Of a stretch of 64,000 bases of DNA, positions 36,528-45,152 are shown piece after piece. How positions within the stretch are numbered: the stretch's first letter is position 1; each line of letters starts with the position of its first letter. Source of the stretch: Rossellomorea vietnamensis (GTDB taxonomy: Bacteria > Bacillota > Bacilli > Bacillales > Bacillaceae_B); NCBI RefSeq assembly GCF_008180615.1, contig NZ_VTEH01000002.1, positions 2,733 to 66,732 of the forward strand, written 5' to 3'. A model generated the notes under the pieces. The model was not told where the DNA came from. It saw nothing but the letters and a program-made list of their open reading frames with translations, and did no database searches. Both the position numbers and the translations under genes were made by a program.

Positions 36528-37289
36528 TCAATCATTTACTCTTTTAATTTCGATGGAAGAAAGAAGTTCACTGATCACATGGCTGGCAGCGATCAATCCG
36601 GCCACTGAAGGAACAAATGCGTTTGAGGATGGCGGAATCTTCGCCTTCCTGATCTTAGCATCTTCTTTACCGACTTCCTGCCTGATTTCCTCTCTTATGA
36701 CAATCGGGCTCTCATCTGAAAAGATAACTTTAACCCCTTTGTGGATTCCTTCTTTTCTTAATCGGGTACGGATCACTTTCGCAATTGGATCTGTATGTGT
36801 TTTGGAAATATCCTTAATCATAAAACGTGTTGGATCCGTCTTATTGGCTGCTCCCATAGAAGAGATCAAAGGGATATCCCTCTCGAGGCATTCTTTAATC
36901 AGATGGATTTTATACGAGATAGTGTCAGAGGCATCCACAACAAAATCCAAGCCATAGCTGAAGAACTCCTCATAGGTTTCTTCTGTATAGAACATTTTCA
37001 AAGAAATCACTTCACACTCAGGATTGATATCCTTTATGCGTTCTTTCATAAGATCCGCTTTAGGCTTGCCGACTGTTGAAAGCAGGGCGTGAAGCTGTCT
37101 GTTGATATTCGTTATATCCACGTCATCTTTATCTACAAGAACAAGGCGCCCTACTCCAGAACGTGCAAGAGCTTCAGCTGCGAAAGAGCCGACACCGCCG
37201 ATTCCCAGAACAGCCACAGTGCTGTTCTTCATAATATCCAAGCCTTCTTTACCGATTGCTAATTCATTTCGTGAAAACTGGTGTAACAA
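36528..37289 (-). CDS. tcdA: tRNA threonylcarbamoyladenosine dehydratase
   Basis: TcdA (YgdL/CsdL family, YrvM) uses ATP to cyclise t6A to ct6A at tRNA position 37. The 253-residue ThiF/E1-like protein has the nucleotide loop LGIGGVGSFAAEALARSG (about 32-49), VLVDKDDVDITNINRQ, and DASDTISYK. It fits the E. coli TcdA length. The position before aspS matches B. subtilis yrvM. Confidence 0.92.
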   Translation of the reverse strand: MLHQFSRNELAIGKEGLDIMKNSTVAVLGIGGVGSFAAEALARSGVGRLVLVDKDDVDITNINRQLHALLSTVGKPKADLMKERIKDINPECEVISLKMFYTEETYEEFFSYGLDFVVDASDTISYKIHLIKECLERDIPLISSMGAANKTDPTRFMIKDISKTHTDPIAKVIRTRLRKEGIHKGVKVIFSDESPIVIREEIRQEVGKEDAKIRKAKIPPSSNAFVPSVAGLIAASHVISELLSSIEIKRVND

Positions 37290-37444
37290 TTAAATCATCT
37301 CCGTTATAAGAAGTTTCAATGTATGATTACTGAAATAAGAATAAACGATGGTCCGCTTTAATGCAACCTATCCTATAGGAATAATGTTTCTAATGCATTT
37401 TTTTAAAAGGATGTGTTTCCAATGAATGCTACTTTAAATGAATT

Positions 37445-37690
37445 GATTTCCGCTCCAGTCGCACGACTCCGCGGGGCGGGCGCTGAGCCTCCTCGGCTTC
37501 GCCTACGGGGTCTCACCTGTCATCAAAAGTGGAAGCGCCTTGCTCAGCCCCGACAGGCAAATGTTCTCAAGAGAAAAAAAGGTGCTCTTCCCTTTTATTC
37601 TCTTGAGGTTATTTGACCCCGAGGGGCTAGGCGCTGGAACTAGACGTCCGCTACTCCCGCAGGAGGTCGCACGCCTTCCGTTCCAATCCT
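37445..37690. repeat. family 2 repeat inserted inside a family 1 repeat (second case)
   Basis: The left part of a reverse-oriented family 1 repeat (37445-37521) ends at CACCTGTC, a family 2 element follows (about 37522-37648, with CTCAAGAGA and TCTCTTGAG arms), and family 1 resumes at CGCTACTCCCGCAGGAGG. The break is at a different point from that in 26007-26253. Confidence 0.87.
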
Positions 37691-37804
37691 TTTCGAAAAA
37701 GCATTGGAGGGTAAAAATAACATAGAAAAGTAACAATCTTTTAGAATGAACCTCTTAAAATTAAATACGCCTATACAATAAACATATACTATACTTCCTG
37801 GCTG

Positions 37805-38245
37805 AATGGTATTCAGCTACAGACATATCTCATCTGGAAATACTATCTCCTGACCGAAGCGGATCGGACTTCACACACATCTCAGCGGAAAATACTCTCT
37901 CCTTACCGAAGTGGCACTGACTTCAGACATATCTCACCAGGAAATCGCCTTCTCCTGTCCTATGACGAAGAAACTACAGACACATCTCAGCGGAAAATGT
38001 TCTCTCCTGTCCGAAGTGGAACCGACTTCAGACATATCTCACCAGGAAATCGCCTTCTCCTGTCCGATGACGAAGAAACTTCAGACACATCTCAGCCGAA
38101 AATACTCTCTCCTGACCGAAGTGGAACCGACTTCAGTCATATCTCACTAGGAAATCGCCTTCTCCCGACCGATGACGAACAAACTTCAGACATATCTAAG
38201 CCAAAAATTCTATATCCTGACCGATGCCGGCCGACTTTCAAGCTT
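37805..38245. repeat. tandem array C: nine alternating 52/53-bp units
   Basis: The landmark CTTCAGAC or a variant occurs at 37817, 37869, 37921, 37974, 38026, 38079, 38131, 38184 and 38235. Two sub-unit types alternate, so the higher-order period is 105 bp (mean 52.4 bp per unit). Type 1 carries CAGGAAATCGCC, type 2 CTCAGCGGAAAA. Short inverted pieces are present, for example GAAGT and ACTTC across each junction. Two overlapping reading frames stay open through it, but only because of the repeat. The array lies between the 6S RNA terminator and the tcdA promoter region. Confidence 0.95.
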
Positions 38246-38347
38246 TTCTCCATTATTTCATTCACTCATATATATATCCATAAAGCAAAACCGGAAATTA
38301 ACATTATTTTCACTGCACTACATCTTCATTTTACCCTCAGCAGACAC

Positions 38348-38377
38348 AAAAAAACCCCTTGCCGAAGCAAGAGGCAG
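38348..38377 (-). terminator. terminator downstream of 6S RNA
   Basis: On the minus strand TGCCTCTTGC and GCAAGGGG pair with a TTCG loop, followed by seven T residues. Confidence 0.85.
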
Positions 38378-38399
38378 TAACATTCAATATAGTAGTTTA

Positions 38400-38603
38400 A
38401 CAAAGTCCCGATTGTGCCGTCGCTGAGGATCTATCGTTTTGAACCCGCACTCAGCAGGTGGGTGCCTTGTTCCAAAGCTTTATTAGTCCTCCAGCCAGAG
38501 GCATTAACGCCGCTTGAAAACGTCAGGCTCCCGTAGATAGAAATGTTCGGTCAAAACTAATAGGTAAAACAACGAACACATCAGGACTTTGTTAAGCTGT
38601 TGT
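38400..38603 (-). ncRNA. bsrA: 6S RNA (BsrA type)
   Basis: 6S RNA binds SigA-RNA polymerase and mimics an open promoter during stationary phase. On the minus strand the ends AGCTTAACAAAGTCC and GGGACTTTGTTAAACT pair to close the molecule. The interior has AATAAAGCTTTGGAACAAGG and GCACCCACCTGC, which match the conserved strand of B. subtilis 6S-1 RNA. The location just after aspS is also that of bsrA. Length to the closing stem is about 200 nt; a terminator follows 25 bases later. Confidence 0.93.
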
Positions 38604-38609
38604 AAAGAT

Positions 38610-38638
38610 AATATCACAATTATCAATTAATATCAATT
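38610..38638 (-). promoter_or_regulatory. SigA promoter of 6S RNA
   Basis: On the minus strand TTGATA (38638-38633), a 17-base spacer and TATTAT (38615-38610) place the transcription start near 38603-38605, at the 5' strand of the closing stem. Confidence 0.85.
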
Positions 38639-38653
38639 TTAACCGGTTAGGTC

Positions 38654-40420
38654 TTATTCACCATTTTTTAGTCTTAGCCCAAGTTCGTCCAGCTGGGCTG
38701 TATCTACTTCACTTGGAGCGGCTGTCAGCAGATCACTTGCGCTCGCTGTCTTAGGGAAAGCAATTGTGTCCCTTAGATTGCTTCTGCCGGCGAGAAGCAT
38801 TACCAGTCTGTCTAGTCCAAGTGCAATCCCCCCATGAGGAGGTGTCCCGTATTCAAAAGCTTCCAGCAAGAAGCCGAATTGTTCCTGAGCCTCTTCCTTA
38901 GAGAAACCAAGGACTTCAAACATTTTTTCCTGAACGTCACGCTCATAGATACGAAGTGACCCTCCGCCGAGCTCATAGCCATTCAGAACAAGGTCGTACG
39001 CTTGGGCGCGAACTTTGGCCGGCTCTGTCTCAAGCATCTCCACTTCACTTCTTACCGGCATCGTGAATGGATGATGGGCAGCATAGTAGCGGCCATCTTC
39101 TTCATCATACTCAAGCAGCGGCCAGTCTGTCACCCATAGGAAGTTGAACTTGCTTTCGTCGATTAGACCCAATTCTTTTCCCAGTTTCATTCTCAAAGCA
39201 CCTAGTGCGTCTGCAACAACTGATTTTTTGTCAGCAACAAACAGCAGGAGGTCGCCTTGTTGAGCAGATGCATACTCTCTTAAAGAAGATTGTTCTTCTG
39301 AAGAGAAGAATTTTGAGATAGGTCCCTTCAGTTCCGCTTCTTCAACCTTCATCCACGCAAGGCCTTTAGCGCCGTAACGGCTCGTGAATTCAGTCAATCC
39401 ATCTATGTCTTTGCGGGAGTACTTTTCAGCTCCTCCCTTAACATTAATCAATTTAACCTCTCCGCCGTTGGCAACTGTGCTGGCGAATACCTTGAACCCT
39501 GAATCTTTAACTGATTCAGAAACATCGACCAGTTCCATAGCGAAACGAGTATCCGGTTTATCTGAACCATACCGGCTCATGGCATCCTGGTAAGTCATCC
39601 GAGGAAATGCCTCAGTGATGTTCATTCCTTTTACGTCCTTCATCAGCTTCTGCATCATCTTTTCAACCAGCGCGATGATTTCCTCTTGATCCATGAAACT
39701 CATTTCGATATCAATCTGAGTGAATTCCGGCTGGCGGTCAGCACGTAAATCTTCATCGCGGAAGCAGCGGGCAATCTGGTAGTAGCGGTCGAAGCCGGAA
39801 ACCATCAGCAGCTGTTTAAAAATTTGCGGCGACTGAGGGAGTGCATAAAATTCACCAGGGTGCACTCTGCTTGGCACCAGATAATCACGTGCGCCTTCCG
39901 GAGTGCTCTTAGTCAGGATCGGCGTTTCGACATCTAGGAAATCATTTTCACTTAAGAAGTCACGGAATGACTTGGTTACATTGCTTCTCATCTGGAACGT
40001 GTCCAGCATCGCTTTTCTTCTTAGATCCAGGTAGCGGTACTTTAATCGAAGTTCCTCAGAAACCTCTTTTCCATCTCCAATGACAAATGGAGGCGTCTTG
40101 GCTTCATTGATGATTTCCACTTCTTCCACATGGATTTCAATTTTGCCGGTCTTAAGATTTTCATTCACTGTTCCTTCTTCCCTTGCTGAAACAATGCCGA
40201 TTACAGAAAGAACGAATTCGTTCCTGATTTTTTCAGCAGAAGCCAATGCCTCGCTTGATGTTTCCGGGTTGAAAACTATTTGAACGATGCCTTTCCGGTC
40301 CCTCAGGTCGATGAAAATCAAGCCTCCAAGATCTCTCCGTTTTTGCACCCATCCCTTTAGTGTCACTTTTTCACCGATGAATTTCTCAGTCACTTCTCCG
40401 CAATATACTGTTCTTCTCAT
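38654..40420 (-). CDS. aspS: aspartyl-tRNA synthetase
   Basis: AspS charges tRNA-Asp. The 588-residue class IIb enzyme has an N-terminal OB-fold ([26 protein letters not shown]), class II motif 2 ([23 protein letters not shown] core) and motif 3 ([16 protein letters not shown]), plus the bacterial insertion domain. AAGGAGG precedes the ATG. It starts 13 bases after hisS; the two form the conserved hisS-aspS operon under one T-box. Confidence 0.97.
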   Translation of the reverse strand: MRRTVYCGEVTEKFIGEKVTLKGWVQKRRDLGGLIFIDLRDRKGIVQIVFNPETSSEALASAEKIRNEFVLSVIGIVSAREEGTVNENLKTGKIEIHVEEVEIINEAKTPPFVIGDGKEVSEELRLKYRYLDLRRKAMLDTFQMRSNVTKSFRDFLSENDFLDVETPILTKSTPEGARDYLVPSRVHPGEFYALPQSPQIFKQLLMVSGFDRYYQIARCFRDEDLRADRQPEFTQIDIEMSFMDQEEIIALVEKMMQKLMKDVKGMNITEAFPRMTYQDAMSRYGSDKPDTRFAMELVDVSESVKDSGFKVFASTVANGGEVKLINVKGGAEKYSRKDIDGLTEFTSRYGAKGLAWMKVEEAELKGPISKFFSSEEQSSLREYASAQQGDLLLFVADKKSVVADALGALRMKLGKELGLIDESKFNFLWVTDWPLLEYDEEDGRYYAAHHPFTMPVRSEVEMLETEPAKVRAQAYDLVLNGYELGGGSLRIYERDVQEKMFEVLGFSKEEAQEQFGFLLEAFEYGTPPHGGIALGLDRLVMLLAGRSNLRDTIAFPKTASASDLLTAAPSEVDTAQLDELGLRLKNGE

Positions 40421-40433
40421 ATGCTACTCCTCC

Positions 40434-41705
40434 TTAACCGCGATGTTTTTTAACCTCTTCAACAAATACATCTAAATCTACCAGCTTTTGTTCACCTGTG
40501 CTCATGTCCTTCAGATTGATTTTGTTTTCTTTCAACTCATCTTCACCCAGCACAGCTACAAGCTTGGCATTCATTCTGTCGGCAGATTTGAATTGCGCTT
40601 TAACTTTGCGATCAAGATAGTCCTTCTCTCCCGATAATCCAGCCTGGCGAAGCTTATGCAGCAGTTTCACTGAATAATCCTTCGCTTCCTCGCCCATCGT
40701 GACGATGTAGCAGTCCAGTTGGGGCTGAACGGGCAATTCCACCCCTTCTGCCTCCAAGGCGGACAACAGCCTCTCGATACTGAAAGCAAATCCAATACCC
40801 GGTGTCGCAGGACCCCCAATCATTTCGACAAGACCATTATATCGGCCGCCTCCGCATAAAGTGGTGATGGCACCAAACCCTTCAGCCTTGCTCATGATTT
40901 CAAATGCTGTGTGATTATAATAATCCAGCCCCCTCACGAGTGTTGGATCCACTTCAAAAGGAATTTCCATTGCGTTCAAGTATTTTTGTACCTTCTCAAA
41001 ATATTGCTTAGAATCTTCATTCAGAAAATCCAAAATAGAAGGTGCTGTTTTCATCAATTCGTGATCACGGTCTTTCTTACAATCCAAAATTCTTAATGGA
41101 TTCTTCGCGAGCCGGTTCTGGCAGTCGCTGCAGAACTCGCCGATCCGCGGCTGGAAGTGAGCCATCAGGGCTTCACGGTGCGCGTTTCGGCTTTCATTAT
41201 CTCCCAGTGTATTGATTACAAGCTTCAGCTCTTTCAAGCCAAGCTTACTGTAAATTTCTATTGCAACCGAAATTACTTCTGCGTCAATAGAAGGATCTTC
41301 ACTGCCCAGCGCTTCAATCCCGAATTGAACAAACTGGCGGTAGCGTCCTGCCTGTGGTCTCTCATAACGGAACATCGGTCCAGTGTAGAACAGTTTAACA
41401 GGCTGGCCGGCATAGCCAAACATTTTATTCTGTACATAGGAGCGAACAACAGAAGCTGTTCCTTCAGGCCTTAAAGCAAGGCTTCTTCCACCCTGATCTT
41501 CAAAAACATACATCTCTTTCTGGACGATGTCTGTCGTATCGCCCACACCTCTCAAGAATAATTCGCTTGATTCAAAGATTGGTGTGCGGATTTCTTCATA
41601 TTGATAGTTTGAACAGATATCGGCTGCTGTTTTTTCAACATACTGCCATTTGACTGAATCTGACGGCAGTATATCCTGCGTACCGCGAGGAATTTGAATA
41701 GACAT
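40434..41705 (-). CDS. hisS: histidyl-tRNA synthetase
   Basis: HisS charges tRNA-His. The 423-residue class II enzyme begins MSIQIPRGTQDILPSDSVKW and has motif 2 (MFRYERPQAGRYRQFVQFG), the histidine-specific segments LVRGLDYYNHTAFE and GGGRYNGL, and the C-terminal anticodon-binding domain. It is the first gene of the hisS-aspS operon, and its transcription is governed by the T-box leader just upstream. Confidence 0.97.
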   Translation of the reverse strand: MSIQIPRGTQDILPSDSVKWQYVEKTAADICSNYQYEEIRTPIFESSELFLRGVGDTTDIVQKEMYVFEDQGGRSLALRPEGTASVVRSYVQNKMFGYAGQPVKLFYTGPMFRYERPQAGRYRQFVQFGIEALGSEDPSIDAEVISVAIEIYSKLGLKELKLVINTLGDNESRNAHREALMAHFQPRIGEFCSDCQNRLAKNPLRILDCKKDRDHELMKTAPSILDFLNEDSKQYFEKVQKYLNAMEIPFEVDPTLVRGLDYYNHTAFEIMSKAEGFGAITTLCGGGRYNGLVEMIGGPATPGIGFAFSIERLLSALEAEGVELPVQPQLDCYIVTMGEEAKDYSVKLLHKLRQAGLSGEKDYLDRKVKAQFKSADRMNAKLVAVLGEDELKENKINLKDMSTGEQKLVDLDVFVEEVKKHRG

Positions 41706-41754
41706 AAAATGGATCCCCTTCCCTGATTAACAAAGTAATTTTCCCACACTTTGG

Positions 41755-42043
41755 AAAAAACCAACAAAAAAAGCCCTCCATCCCTTGTAAAATATACAAG
41801 GGACGAGAGCTTTGGATTCCCGTGGTGCCACCCTAATTGAAGCAATGAATTGCTTCCACTTAGCCAGTTAACGCCTGGTACGTTCCCGCCTTGGATATAA
41901 ATCGTTCAGCAGGAATCCTCCGGAGTGTTCATTCACTGAACCAGTATGCAGAAATGCTTTCAGCCGAGGCATTTCCTCTCTTTACACCTGTTATTTCAGT
42001 TACTATGCTCCATCAACAGTATAGTTTGTATAGTTATTTTATT
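41755..42043 (-). promoter_or_regulatory. T-box leader of hisS-aspS
   Basis: The minus-strand leader has the T-box AGGGTGGCACCACGGG, followed by a strong terminator (TCCCTTGTA and TACAAGGGA) and T-run before hisS. Stem I has AGTA, AGAGAGGAAA and CGGCTGAAAG elements. Within GTGAATGAACACTCCGG the codon CAC, right after GAA, would specify histidine. An aspartate response is not evident from this reading. Confidence 0.92.
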
Positions 42044-42049
42044 TCTATA

Positions 42050-42078
42050 ATAATACGGATGGCTCACTGAGTTGTCAA
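42050..42078 (-). promoter_or_regulatory. SigA promoter of the hisS-aspS leader
   Basis: On the minus strand TTGACA (42078-42073), a 17-base spacer and TATTAT (42055-42050). It lies immediately after the small gene at 42095-42271. Confidence 0.88.
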
Positions 42079-42094
42079 GGGATTCTACAAATAT

Positions 42095-42271
42095 TTACGA
42101 CCGCTCCATTTTCTTTTTTAATTGACGGACCCCTGCCAAGGTTAACCCGAATTCTGAAGCCAATTCATAGCTGTCGGCATTCTTCTCTTTTTCCAAGAAA
42201 CTATGGAAGTTGACGCCAAACAACTGATTCTCCCCGTTGAAACTGCTTAAGCCTTTTTCACTCGCTCTCAT
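42095..42271 (-). CDS. small HTH-like protein (YrzK-like, 58 aa)
   Basis: This 58-residue protein begins MRASEKGLSSFNGENQLFG and contains SYELASEFGLTLAGVRQLKK, which reads like a helix-turn-helix of the sigma-70 region 4 type without a complete domain. It corresponds in place and look to B. subtilis yrzK. GGGTGGG lies before the ATG at 42271; the longer frame upstream is unsupported. It is divergent from the amidase gene. The function is unknown. Confidence 0.7.
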   Translation of the reverse strand: MRASEKGLSSFNGENQLFGVNFHSFLEKEKNADSYELASEFGLTLAGVRQLKKKMERS

Positions 42272-42410
42272 CTGGTACCCACCCTTTCCTCTTATCTTGT
42301 TACATATCATTTCCAAACCAGAGAAATTTCTTTCATCTAAAAGGATTTTTCTTATTTACGAAGAATTATTCATTAGACTATACTGGATAAATATCCCGAG
42401 AGATCAGGTG

Positions 42411-44156
42411 GTGTTTTTAATCAAAAAATTTCTTTACTCATTCATCATTTCATTTTTGCTGGTGAGCTCGGTTCCTGTTCTAAATACTGAAAAAGCTATT
42501 GCACAGGAAAAGGCTATCATCATCAATACTGAATCGCTGAATGTCAGGAACGGTCCGGGCCTGAGTTTTTCAGTAGCGAAACAAGTACGTAAGGGAGATG
42601 AGTTCCAAGTCATTTCCAGTGAGAAAGACTGGTACGAAATCAAGCTGAATTCCTCCAAAACAGGTTGGGTCGCCAACTGGCTGGTTACGCTTAAGGCTGG
42701 CTCAAGTGCCAAGAAAGGGACTGTCACCGAAGACGGCCTTAGAGTCAGAGATGGAGCCGGAACAAACTACTCAGTCGTTGCGACCCTGACTAATGGAGAA
42801 GAAGTCAGTATCATCGAGGAACAAGGGAACTGGTATAAAATTTCTGCAGACTTAATTGCAGGATGGGTCCACAAAGATTACATAGCAGGGGATGCTCCCG
42901 AAACAGAGGATTCTGAGACAGTGAGTAACGTGCAGCCTGATAATTGGACTGGCATATCAACCGACAATTCGTTAAATGTCCGAAATTCACCGGGACTCCA
43001 TGGCAGCATCATCGGAAAATTGAACAAAGGAGATAAAGTTTCGGTCACCGGAAGTGTATCAGGATGGTTCCGCATTGAATTCGGCGGTATGGAAGGATGG
43101 GTAAGCAGCCAGTACATAGAAAAACCATCGTCAGCCAGCAAACCGCCCGCTAACCAGGTATCTTACGGAAAAGTTATAATTAACTCCTTAAACATCAGGG
43201 AAAATGCCAATTTAAATGGGAAAGTAGTCGGTTCAGTCAAACAGGGCGAGGTATATGAAATCCTTGAAGAAAAAAATAATTGGTACAAGCTTTCGCTCAA
43301 GGGTGGCAAAACAGGATGGGCTGCTGGCTGGTATATGGAAAAAACAGTTGCAGAAAAACCTCAAAAAGAACAGAGCACCAGCAAAGCGGAAGAGGTTCAA
43401 ATTCTTTATAACGGAACGAATTTAAGAAGCTCAGCGTCTACTAATTCAGCAATCGTTGCCAGGGCTTCTTCAGGAGAAACTTTTCCTATCAAGAAAAAGA
43501 CAGGAGAATGGTATGAGGTTTCGTTAAAAAATGGACAAACGGGATTTGTAGCAAGCTGGATTGTTTCTGTGTCTGGATCTCCGGATTCAGCGCCTGTAAA
43601 CAAGCCGAAAAGTGGAGGCCTTAAAGGAAAGACCATCCTGATCGACCCGGGTCATGGCGGCCGTGACAGCGGGACCATCGGCTATAGAGGCACATTTGAG
43701 AAAGAGCTTACGCTGTCCACCTCTCAAGTACTCTATGATCTGCTGAAGAAGGCTGGTGCCGATGTAATTCTAACAAGAAATGACGATTCATACTCCTCTC
43801 TGAACACCAGGGTTGCCCTGGCACATTACCACGATAGCGATGCTTTCATCAGCATACACTATGACAGTATCAGTGATTCATCCGTTAAAGGATATACAGC
43901 CTATTATTATCATCAATATCAAAAGGAACTATCTCAAACAGTTCTGGGGAGCCTTGCCAAAAGCCTCTCATCAAGAAACAGAGGACTGAAGCAAGGAGAT
44001 TATTTTGTAATAAGAGAAAACAAACAGCCTGCTGTACTATTGGAATTGGGATACCTCAGCAATCCATCAGAGGAAGCATTGACGAGGACACACAGTTTTC
44101 AGGATATGGCCGCAAGAAGTATCTATAATGGACTGGATGAGTATTTTTCTGAATAA
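42411..44156 (+). CDS. yrvJ: SH3b-domain N-acetylmuramoyl-L-alanine amidase (YrvJ)
   Basis: This secreted cell-wall hydrolase has a signal peptide ending near NTEKAIAQ, then five SH3b repeats (each with an LNVRNGPG-like start and a GWV end; last repeat ends TGFVASWIVSV), then an Amidase_3 domain. That domain has the zinc ligands in DPGHGG, the Glu of FEKEL and the His of SIHYD, and the catalytic Glu in LLELGYLSN. The start is uncertain. AGGTGGTG at 42406-42413 is ideally spaced for an AUC codon at 42420, while the GTG codons at 42408 and 42411 lie inside that site. I list the GTG at 42411 as the nearest standard start. A terminator follows at 44240. Confidence 0.93.
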   Translation: MFLIKKFLYSFIISFLLVSSVPVLNTEKAIAQEKAIIINTESLNVRNGPGLSFSVAKQVRKGDEFQVISSEKDWYEIKLNSSKTGWVANWLVTLKAGSSAKKGTVTEDGLRVRDGAGTNYSVVATLTNGEEVSIIEEQGNWYKISADLIAGWVHKDYIAGDAPETEDSETVSNVQPDNWTGISTDNSLNVRNSPGLHGSIIGKLNKGDKVSVTGSVSGWFRIEFGGMEGWVSSQYIEKPSSASKPPANQVSYGKVIINSLNIRENANLNGKVVGSVKQGEVYEILEEKNNWYKLSLKGGKTGWAAGWYMEKTVAEKPQKEQSTSKAEEVQILYNGTNLRSSASTNSAIVARASSGETFPIKKKTGEWYEVSLKNGQTGFVASWIVSVSGSPDSAPVNKPKSGGLKGKTILIDPGHGGRDSGTIGYRGTFEKELTLSTSQVLYDLLKKAGADVILTRNDDSYSSLNTRVALAHYHDSDAFISIHYDSISDSSVKGYTAYYYHQYQKELSQTVLGSLAKSLSSRNRGLKQGDYFVIRENKQPAVLLELGYLSNPSEEALTRTHSFQDMAARSIYNGLDEYFSE

Positions 44157-44239
44157 AAAAACGCAAGCTCTAAGGTAACATACTCAGCCGGGTACGCTGA
44201 AAGTTTGAAGGGGCTTAATTTTTTTTAAACAGTAAATCA

Positions 44240-44270
44240 AAACCACCAGTGCGCGCATTGGTGGTTTTTT
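44240..44270 (+). terminator. terminator of the amidase gene
   Basis: AAACCACCA and TGGTGGTTT arms around an 8-base loop are followed by TTTTTT. Confidence 0.85.
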
Positions 44271-44329
44271 CTGCGGCTGGAGGCATCTGAATATATCGTC
44301 CTAGCAATTTATTCTCTATGATAGTTTTC

Positions 44330-44523
44330 GCGAAATAAGGGGAGAAATTCCGCTTATTTAAGAAATTGCACGAGAAACAGTTAAATTAAGCGGAGGAATT
44401 CCCCTTATTCTCCTAAAACATGCGAAAATGGCTCATGTCACTGTGCTTAAGGGGAAATATTCCGCTTATATACCCCAAAATCAATTATAATCCCCAGCTT
44501 AAGCGGAAAAATTCCGCTTATTT
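44330..44523. repeat. tandem array D: four hairpins about 52 bp apart
   Basis: Short palindromes of the form TTAAGCGGAA, 3-4 bases, TTCCGCTTA (with GGGG variants on one arm) begin near 44335, 44387, 44448 and 44500, so two steps are 52 bp and one is 61 bp. The linkers are not conserved, unlike arrays A-C. The array lies between the converging terminators of yrvJ and dtd. Confidence 0.85.
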
Positions 44524-44651
44524 TTATAGGTTTATTCATATCCTTCACAGGCATACTTTCTGCTGAAATGAATCCCCAGGGAAACCTGCTTTAATACCTC
44601 GCTGTAAGCTATCTAGAACCCCCTGCATAGCTAGAAAGTTTTCAGGACCAT

Positions 44652-44689
44652 AAAAAGGGATGAAGAGTATTAATCTTCATCCCTTTTTA
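44652..44689. terminator. terminator of relA-dtd
   Basis: AAAAAGGGATGAAGA and TCTTCATCCCTTTTT form a perfect 15-bp stem with a 7-base loop, usable in both directions. Confidence 0.88.
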
Positions 44690-44696
44690 TATCATA

Positions 44697-45137
44697 TCAT
44701 GGACTCTCAATAATCAAGGTTACAGGGCCGTCATTCGTCAGCTTCACATCCATCATGCTGCCGAAGACACCTGTTTCCACCTTGACCCCTTTTCTTGTTA
44801 ATTGTTCATTGAAGTAGTCATAAATCTCTTCTGCCTGCTGCGGCTTAGCCGCTCCCATGAAGTTAGGACGCCTGCCTTTTCTGCAATCACCATACAAGGT
44901 AAATTGAGAAACAGAAAGGATCTCTCCTCCCGCATCAAGAAGAGATCGATTCATTTTTCCTTCTTCATCTTCAAACACTCGGAGGTTTACAATTTTATCA
45001 GCCAGCCAGTCTGCATCTTTTTTGTCGTCTTCATGAGTGACACCAACCAGCAGCACAAAACCCGATTTGATTTCACCGCTCAATTTTCCTTCTGCAGTCA
45101 CAGAGGCTTCACGGCTTCGTTGAAGTACTACTTTCAT
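44697..45137 (-). CDS. dtd: D-aminoacyl-tRNA deacylase
   Basis: Dtd hydrolyses D-aminoacyl-tRNAs (and Gly-tRNA-Ala), a translation quality control step. The 146-residue protein begins [13 protein letters not shown] and has the two signature motifs [19 protein letters not shown] (SQxxL) and the C-terminal [12 protein letters not shown] (GPVT). AAGGAG precedes the ATG. It starts 15 bases after relA, with which it is co-transcribed. Confidence 0.95.
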   Translation of the reverse strand: MKVVLQRSREASVTAEGKLSGEIKSGFVLLVGVTHEDDKKDADWLADKIVNLRVFEDEEGKMNRSLLDAGGEILSVSQFTLYGDCRKGRRPNFMGAAKPQQAEEIYDYFNEQLTRKGVKVETGVFGSMMDVKLTNDGPVTLIIESP

Positions 45138-45152
45138 TTCATTTAAAACTCC

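Noticed and set aside
37911-38380. Overlapping repeat-encoded proteins in two frames of array C
   Set aside because: The frames are open only because the repeat lacks stops. No ribosome binding site is present, and the frames differ between unit types.
38386-38610. T-box leader for aspS
   Set aside because: The segment lies downstream of aspS and lacks the T-box sequence; its closing stem and central bubble fit 6S RNA.
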